Shown here piece after piece: positions 59,601 to 64,000 of a stretch of DNA of 64,000 bases. Source of the stretch: Ampullaceana balthica (Eukaryota; Mollusca; Gastropoda; Lymnaeidae); contig CALYLW010000559.1 in NCBI GenBank assembly GCA_944989445.1, forward strand, positions 1-64,000. The letters are read 5' to 3'. Position numbers and translations under genes: made by a program. Under the pieces are notes generated by a model. That model worked only from the letters and a program-made list of their open reading frames with translations. It ran no database searches and was not told the DNA's origin. Within the stretch, counting starts at the first letter, position 1, and the number at the start of each line of letters is the position of its first letter.

Positions 59601-62600
59601 TCGCTGTTGTTCTTGAAGGCATACTGGAGTAAGATGGAAAAGAATATTGCGAATAGAGTAGGTGCCAACACGCAGCCTTGCTTTACTCCACTACTTACTG
59701 GGAAAGCCTCGGAGGTGGCACCGTTATAGCACACTGTGCCCTGCATGTTTTCGTGGAATTGCTTGATGATGTTAAGCAGATGTGTAGGGCAGCCTATTTT
59801 TACTAAGATCTGGAAAAGGCCGCTTCTGCTGACAAGATCAAAAGCTTTAGTTAGGTCGACGAACGCGATGTATAGAGGCATATGTTGTTCCCTGCATTTC
59901 TCCTGCAGCTGGCGCAGAGAGAAGATCATGTCTATGGTTGATCTTCCGGCTCGAAAGCCGCACTGCGATTCTGGGAGTACACGCGATGCTAGGGTCTGCA
60001 GGCGTGTCAATGCAACTCGGGCGAAGGCCTTTCCAACTATACTGAGGAGAGAGATTCCACGATAGTTGTTGCAGTCACTCTTGTCTCCTTTATTTTTATA
60101 CAGTGTAACAATGTTGGCATCAGTCTGAATACCAACTGGTTTATCAGTCTGAATACCAACTGGCTTATCAGTCTGAATACCAACTGGCTTATCAGTCTGA
60201 ATACCAACTGGTTTATCAGTCTGAATACCAACTGGTTTATCAGTCTGAATACCAACTGGTTTATCAGTCTGAATACCAACTGGCTTATCAGTCTGAATAC
60301 CAACTGGCTTATCAGTCTGAATACCAACTGGTTTATCAGTCTGAATACCAACTGGTTTATCAGTCTGAATACCAACTGGTTTATCAGTCTGAATACCAAC
60401 TGGTTTATCAGTCTGAATACCAACTGGTTTATCAGTTTGAATACCAAATGGTTTATCAGTCTGAATACCAACTGGTTTATCAGTCTGAATACTAACTGGT
60501 TTATCAGTTTTTCATTTTCAATATTTATTTTTATTGTCTTATCAGCCATCTCCTCTAAATAGAAAAAATTTACACTTGAAAACATTTACAGCCTAATTAA
60601 ATTGATTAACATTGAATTCCTTGATAATGGGTCAAAGTTCACTTTATGGCACTTGTTCTGCTGACCCGAGGTAATACCTAGAGAATATAAGTAAGCAATG
60701 TGACTATCCAGAGCTTGATCTGACTGCCTCTGATTGGCGTGCAGTTCTTCCAGCTGTTTCTGTGTCTTGGAGAACCTTGGGTCATCTAATGTGAACAGTT
60801 CTTTCAATTCCATTTTTGTGAAGTACCTGAATTAAAAAATTTAATATATATATATATATATATATAAAAATAAAAATGAGTGTTTAAAAAAAAACATACT
60901 GATTGATGGACATTCTATAGAAAGCTTGAGTGGACTAAGGCAAAGTATATAAGAACTTTAAAAAAACCAGTAAAAACCAAAGTTTTTTACTATAAATCCT
61001 TTAAATATGAGACCTAACTGAAAGTATGATCAATATAATACGCACCGCGCGACAGAAAAGCATAAACATTTACATGCTACATAGAGATAATCTAAAATTT
61101 CATTGATTTAATTACAGTATATTCGTTTGATGTGAAATTTAGATAGGTCATTTTTATCATCGCCACCAGTCTGAATGCAAAATTTCAGCTCAATGGGATA
61201 CCAGGAAGTGGGTTAAAAATCTATCCAAAGTTTTTGCGACAGACAGACGCTACGAGTTAATATAAAGGATTTAAAGAAGAATGGAGTTTTTTCAAACAAA
61301 AAAAAATAAACAAGGCTAAAAACATTTTTAAGTCTAACTGTGTAACGAACTTCAATTCTAAAAAAATAAAATTAATTTGATTAATTAGAGATACAATGTT
61401 TATATTTAAAATTTTTAAAAATTCTTTTTATTTATGCATAAAAAAATAGTTTCTAGGGTCTTGTAGACTGAGATTAGGTAGAGCATCAGAATGTCTTCAA
61501 ATAACAGCAAATAATTTGATTTCAAACAAGATATTGGCCAAGGCTTTTCAGTGTAAAATCTTAGAATGTCTTCAAATAACAGCAAATAATTTGATTTCAA
61601 ACAAGATATTGGCCAAGCCTTTTCAGTGCAAAATCTTAGAATCTTTTCAAATAACAATAAAGGATTTGATTACAAACAAGATATTATCTAAGCCATTTCA
61701 GTGGAAAATCTCAGTGCGGGTATTTTCTGTCCCCATATTGTTATCATATTACCATTTTACTAATTTTTTAGATTACTTCTGGCCATTTAATCTCGTCAGT
61801 GTATGGAAACAGGGTATTAAAGTAAGTAGAATATTTAGATATTGAGTACCATCATACCTGGGCACATTTAATATTACTGGTGAAAACTCGCAATCGGCAA
61901 GAGAAATACCATTAGTTAAGTTCCTAAACCTAGAAACTCTAAAGGGTAGAAGGTCAAAGAGCAAACTACTAATAAAGCATTAAGCTTTAAATTCTAAAAT
62001 AGTTTTTTTTTCAACTCGGATCAGTAAAGATGGTGCCATCAGTGTAAGACACCTGTTTGTTGTGATGACATTGTTTGAGCGTGCGACTTGAAAGGGCAGT
62101 TGTTACACAGACCCCACACTGGTGTCTTGATTCTTGCAGTGTTGAAGTACAGTTAGACAATTACAATCAGTAAACCAAATGACATTATAAAATGGTTAAA
62201 CTCTTCCAAACAATTAACTCAGCAGTTTGAAATGTTTACCTGTAAGGATTCTGACTGTCTCCAGTGGTCTGACGTGTGATGCTGTCCTTGAAGACCTGTC
62301 GCCGATATATTTTTTCCTCCACGGTCCCACAGGTGATCATTCGGTACACCACAACATTTTTTTGTTGCCCGATCCTGTAAACTCTGTCAACGGCTTGAGC
62401 GTCAGTTGCGGGGTTCCAGTTGGGGTCATCTTTTTGAAAGAAACAAAAACACAACCAATAAATATTTGTAGCATGGTATCACGGTTTTAAGAATAACAAG
62501 TAGAACGTATAATAACAAGATTAACAAATATTCGCTCATACAAATAGTTCTAGACAGTGTATTATTGTTACATTTAAAAACCAGAAATCTTACATATGAC

Positions 62601-63329
62601 GACCCTGTCTGCAGCTGTTATGGTAAGCCCTACACCTCCAACCTGTAATAAAGAAGTAGAATTTTGTAACATTCCCTTGTTTGATGGACTGCCTGCCAAT
62701 GTTCCCTCTAAGGTTCATTGGTCCATGTGCAAAGTAAATAAACTCGTGTGCAAAGTTGCAAAGCATCCATTTTTGTGCAACATTTTACCAAATTAGCTGC
62801 GCGGTAATTCTAAACTGCTGCGCGACTTCTGTCTGATATCTGCGCGGTCGCTCAGCTTAAAGGGATCATGCTGCCTGGTATAGTCAGGAAAGTTCAAATT
62901 TATGACAAGCACATTTTAAAAAAACTAATTACTATTTTGGTCATATAATTCATGTAACACACACTTCCTTGCATTTTAATGGGATTTCAAAAAAATATTT
63001 CACTGAACAATGCCCCTAGCAGTTAGTTAGTTCCTTTTGGGAAAGGGGACATAATTTCCTGAGAGAATTTCTCAGGGAGACCTATAAAGAGTCTTAGACT
63101 CTGCTTTCCACGCCATTCTATTTATAGAATACTTTGAACAACTCAGTTATAATATAACATTTAAGTTATAATATTACATTTATACTAATGTAAAGAAATG
63201 TATAAAAATGCTTACCTGTATAGTTAACAGGAAGACTGAGTAGGTGGGATCTCTCTGGAACTTTTGAACTATGTCATCCCTGTCCTTCACTTGACCGATG
63301 GTTCCGTCGAGACGGAGAACCTTATGTCC
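47673..63329 (-). CDS. ERCC6L: ERCC6L (PICH), SNF2-family DNA translocase, 3' part in ten exons
   Basis: ATP-dependent translocase of ultrafine anaphase bridges. Exons in transcript order: 63329-63216, 62642-62594, 62429-62240, 60826-60666, 57748-57624, 55020-54846, 53864-53749, 51794-50738, 50489-50441, 47802-47673. All borders fit AG/GT and phases agree, giving 722 codons including the stop TAA at 47675-47673. Exons 1-3 hold the C-terminal helicase lobe: [49 protein letters not shown] (motif VI), then [20 protein letters not shown]. Exons 4-5 carry [19 protein letters not shown] and [10 protein letters not shown], diagnostic of ERCC6L rather than ERCC6. Exons 6-9 are acidic, serine-rich and probably disordered. 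Exon 10 encodes the short TPR-like C terminus. ATPase motifs I-III lie beyond the right edge. Splice-proximal minisatellites and a LINE fill the introns. Confidence 0.94.
47803..48480. other. ERCC6L last intron, no feature seen
   Basis: AT-rich; nothing recognised before the SINE. Confidence 0.4.
48481..48766 (-). mobile_element. tRNA-derived SINE, (TAAGA)-tail family
   Basis: Minus-oriented, nearly full length: tail side TTATCTATACAGACGCTCC, head side GGATTCGAACCCGTGACCAT and CACTCGACCACCGC. It closely matches 44686-44970. Confidence 0.85.
48825..49268. repeat. 56-bp minisatellite
   Basis: About eight copies of a 56-bp unit containing CATCACCTCAATGTGCAGGT and CCATCCTGTTCCCAACCTAC. It begins right after the SINE and lies in the last ERCC6L intron. 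Confidence 0.95.
49718..49862. repeat. 26-bp minisatellite
   Basis: Five copies of GGCCAGGAGTCATCACTGTA followed by TTGTTA. Confidence 0.92.
49945..50360. mobile_element. pogo-like element fragment
   Basis: Contains CGAGACTTCCGGCTACTGTG, TTCAATAAAAATTACC and AAGATAAACGAATA in the same order as in 55871-56690. Neither terminus is preserved. Confidence 0.65.
51795..52815. other. ERCC6L intron, no feature seen
   Basis: AT-rich intron sequence between exon 51794-50738 and the 44/45-bp array. Confidence 0.4.
52820..53482. repeat. 44/45-bp minisatellite with two segregated subfamilies
   Basis: Units contain TGAAGTGTGTTTTGGTCCAC. The first six are 44 bp with GGTCAACTAGGGGG, the next block is 45 bp with GTTGCAACTATGGGG, and the last unit returns to the 44-bp type. 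The open frames through it on both strands are artefacts. Confidence 0.95.
54410..54845. repeat. 63-bp minisatellite copying an ERCC6L exon end and splice donor
   Basis: About seven units containing AGGTAAAGATTTAGACATTC and AAACAAACAAAC. In each unit AAACAAACAAAC is followed by TTGTGTGAATAGATC then ACTCTGCCAGG (or a variant), which aligns with the last 30-odd coding bases of the exon starting at 54846 (CTTGTGCGAGTTGATCACTC). The array abuts that exon. Confidence 0.92.
55021..55285. repeat. 53-bp minisatellite copying the same exon's acceptor side
   Basis: About five units containing GATCTGTCAGATTAGAGGAT and GTATATACAAAATAACATTC. Each ends in TGTGCTTTCTTGAT or TGTGCTTTATTGAT then CTGTCAG, which copies the exon edge and splice acceptor at 55005-55027 (TGTGCCTTCTTGAT, CTGTCAG). 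Confidence 0.92.
55871..56690 (-). mobile_element. pogo-like element, truncated
   Basis: Starts CAGTCGAACCCACTTACCTC preceded by TA, and follows 17859-19215 collinearly until about 56690, where sequence of the hAT-type MITE family takes over. The other terminus is missing. Confidence 0.75.
56691..56797. mobile_element. hAT-type MITE fragment, joined to the pogo-like element
   Basis: ATAGCATCCACTTTTTTTGC through CTTAAAGGGAACAATG matches the 3' two thirds of 13881-14057 and 62697-62870. The 5' end is lost at the junction. Confidence 0.7.
56798..57623. other. ERCC6L intron, no feature seen
   Basis: AT-rich, nothing recognised. Confidence 0.4.
58045..58537. repeat. 24-bp minisatellite, part downstream of the LINE
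   Basis: About 20 copies of ACCAACTGGTTTATCAGTCT plus GAAT, with GGTTT/GGCTT variants. All three minus-strand frames are open or nearly so (octapeptide FRLINQLV in one, GIQTDKPV in another). Confidence 0.97.
58538..60117 (-). mobile_element. Non-LTR retrotransposon, 5'-truncated, intact RT and C-terminal finger
   Basis: The minus-strand frame is open from the satellite junction ([20 protein letters not shown]) to the stop at 58580. RT motifs in order: [40 protein letters not shown] (motif A), [13 protein letters not shown] (motif B), LLFADDAAL (motif C), FTYLGSNIS. Then come [12 protein letters not shown] and a C-x2-C-x12-H-x3-C finger ([21 protein letters not shown] read in two parts: [21 protein letters not shown]). 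The endonuclease and 5' end are missing. The 3' UTR carries the TCGTCTTTCGTAGACGG hairpin. ATTCAGACTGAT flanks both ends and fits a 12-bp target duplication. Fragments of the family are at 2481 and 27842. With no internal stop, this copy looks young. It lies in an ERCC6L intron in the same orientation. Confidence 0.9.
60118..60515. repeat. 24-bp minisatellite, part upstream of the LINE
   Basis: About 16 copies of the same 24-bp unit as 58045-58537, with diverged units near 60435-60515. Confidence 0.97.
60950..61275 (+). repeat. Diverged copy of the TATAAGGGATTTA repeat family
   Basis: Contains CAAAGTTTTTTACTATAAAT, ATACGCACCGCGCGACAG and GTTAATATAAAGGATTTAAA, matching the units in the receptor intron. 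It shows that the family is dispersed. Confidence 0.7.
61485..61700. repeat. Tandem repeat of about 78 bp, 2.5 copies
   Basis: GAATGTCTTCAAATAACAGC and AACAAGATATTGGCCAAG recur twice and a diverged third time. Confidence 0.85.
62697..62870. mobile_element. hAT-type MITE, 174 bp
   Basis: Starts CAATGTTCCCTCTAAGG and ends TTAAAGGGATCATG. Flanks CTGCCTGC and CTGCCTGG form an 8-bp target duplication with one mismatch. Same family as 13881-14057. Confidence 0.88.
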
Positions 63330-64000
63330 CTTGAGTAGTTGTATAAATAAAAAAAAACAATGAGCCAGGAACACCAAGTCAACATCTTTTTAAAAATTTT
63401 GTATAAATTTGCTTTCTGCTTGCGAATGCGTGTTGTTAGTCAGTCAGGACATTTATATAGCCAACTTAACCTTGCTTGTTTGCAAGGCCCACATGCCCAA
63501 CAAAAACTACACTCCAATCATTGTTTGACAGCGCCTGCCTTTATGAGGGAAGGGGTGGTTAGGGCCACCTTATAAAAATGTTTATTTCTTGTTTGTTCAA
63601 AGAAGATTATAAGTTTCACTTTAAAAAAAACAAAAAACAATTTAACTTTATTCATAATTGAAAGATTACAATTTTACAACTAAAACTTAGAAAACTCAGT
63701 TGTTCATTTTGTATTTGCTTGTAAAAATAATCATGTTTTCCTAATGTGGTTTAGCCAATAGTTTTTTGTTTCCCTAATGCATGTAAGTGTGTTCATGATA
63801 AAAAAATTATCTTTTTTTTTAAATTATAAAAAAATTAATTATTGTTTGGGTTGTCATGTAGGTCAGTGCTTCTCAAAGTGGTAGTCCGCGGACCGGTGCC
63901 AGTCCGCAGAAGTTATCGAGAAAAGAGAGAAAAATATAATTATAATCCCTTATTTGAAACCATTAATACTAACATTTTAGAATATGTCAATTTGTCTTTA
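63330..64000. other. ERCC6L intron at the right edge
   Basis: The preceding ERCC6L exon (helicase motif IV region) was not found here and must lie further right. At about 63864 CAGTGCTTCTCAAAGTGG starts a hAT-type element that runs off or fades out. Confidence 0.45.

Overview
This 64 kb window is eukaryotic, AT-rich nuclear DNA from an animal with small exons in long repeat-filled introns. A molluscan, most likely gastropod, source fits best: there is a rhodopsin-class receptor of the kind expanded as chemosensory receptors in sea slugs and snails, tRNA-derived SINEs with (TAAGA)n or (TTTAC)n tails, and many hAT and pogo-type elements. The species call is inference. One ambiguous base (N) lies at 10142.

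Four protein-coding genes can be assembled by splicing. (1) MED15, the Mediator tail subunit, on the minus strand: nine exons from 23951 down to 1821, running off the left edge. (2) A 109-residue gene on the plus strand (24995-31004) that encodes only a MED15-type KIX domain and a short charged tail. It sits head to head with MED15, with 1,043 bp between the two start codons, and shares all three KIX intron positions and phases with MED15. (3) A two-exon seven-transmembrane receptor on the minus strand (42605-36382). (4) The 3' part of ERCC6L (PICH), a SNF2-family mitotic DNA translocase, on the minus strand: ten exons from 63329 to the stop at 47673, with the helicase N-terminal part beyond the right edge.

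The rest is mostly repeats. Between 0 and 24 kb lie the MED15 introns, with two pogo-like elements in opposite orientation, five hAT-type elements with readable 8-bp target duplications or terminal repeats, LINE fragments and minisatellites of 12, 30, 33, 37, 42, 49 and 54 bp. Between 25 and 36 kb lie the introns and 3' UTR of the KIX gene, a LINE remnant split by a small hAT element, and an 82-bp VNTR. Between 36 and 47 kb lie the receptor, a repeat family in its intron, SINEs and a duplicated segment. Between 47 and 64 kb lies ERCC6L, with arrays of 24, 26, 44/45, 53, 56 and 63 bp and a nearly intact LINE reverse transcriptase inserted in the 24-bp array.

The main points for a second look are the KIX-only MED15 paralogue sharing a divergent promoter with its parent, an ERCC6L exon flanked on both sides by minisatellites built from its own splice junctions, two hAT elements inserted at the same 8-bp target, and a 44-bp-arm snapback hairpin at 46.0 kb.
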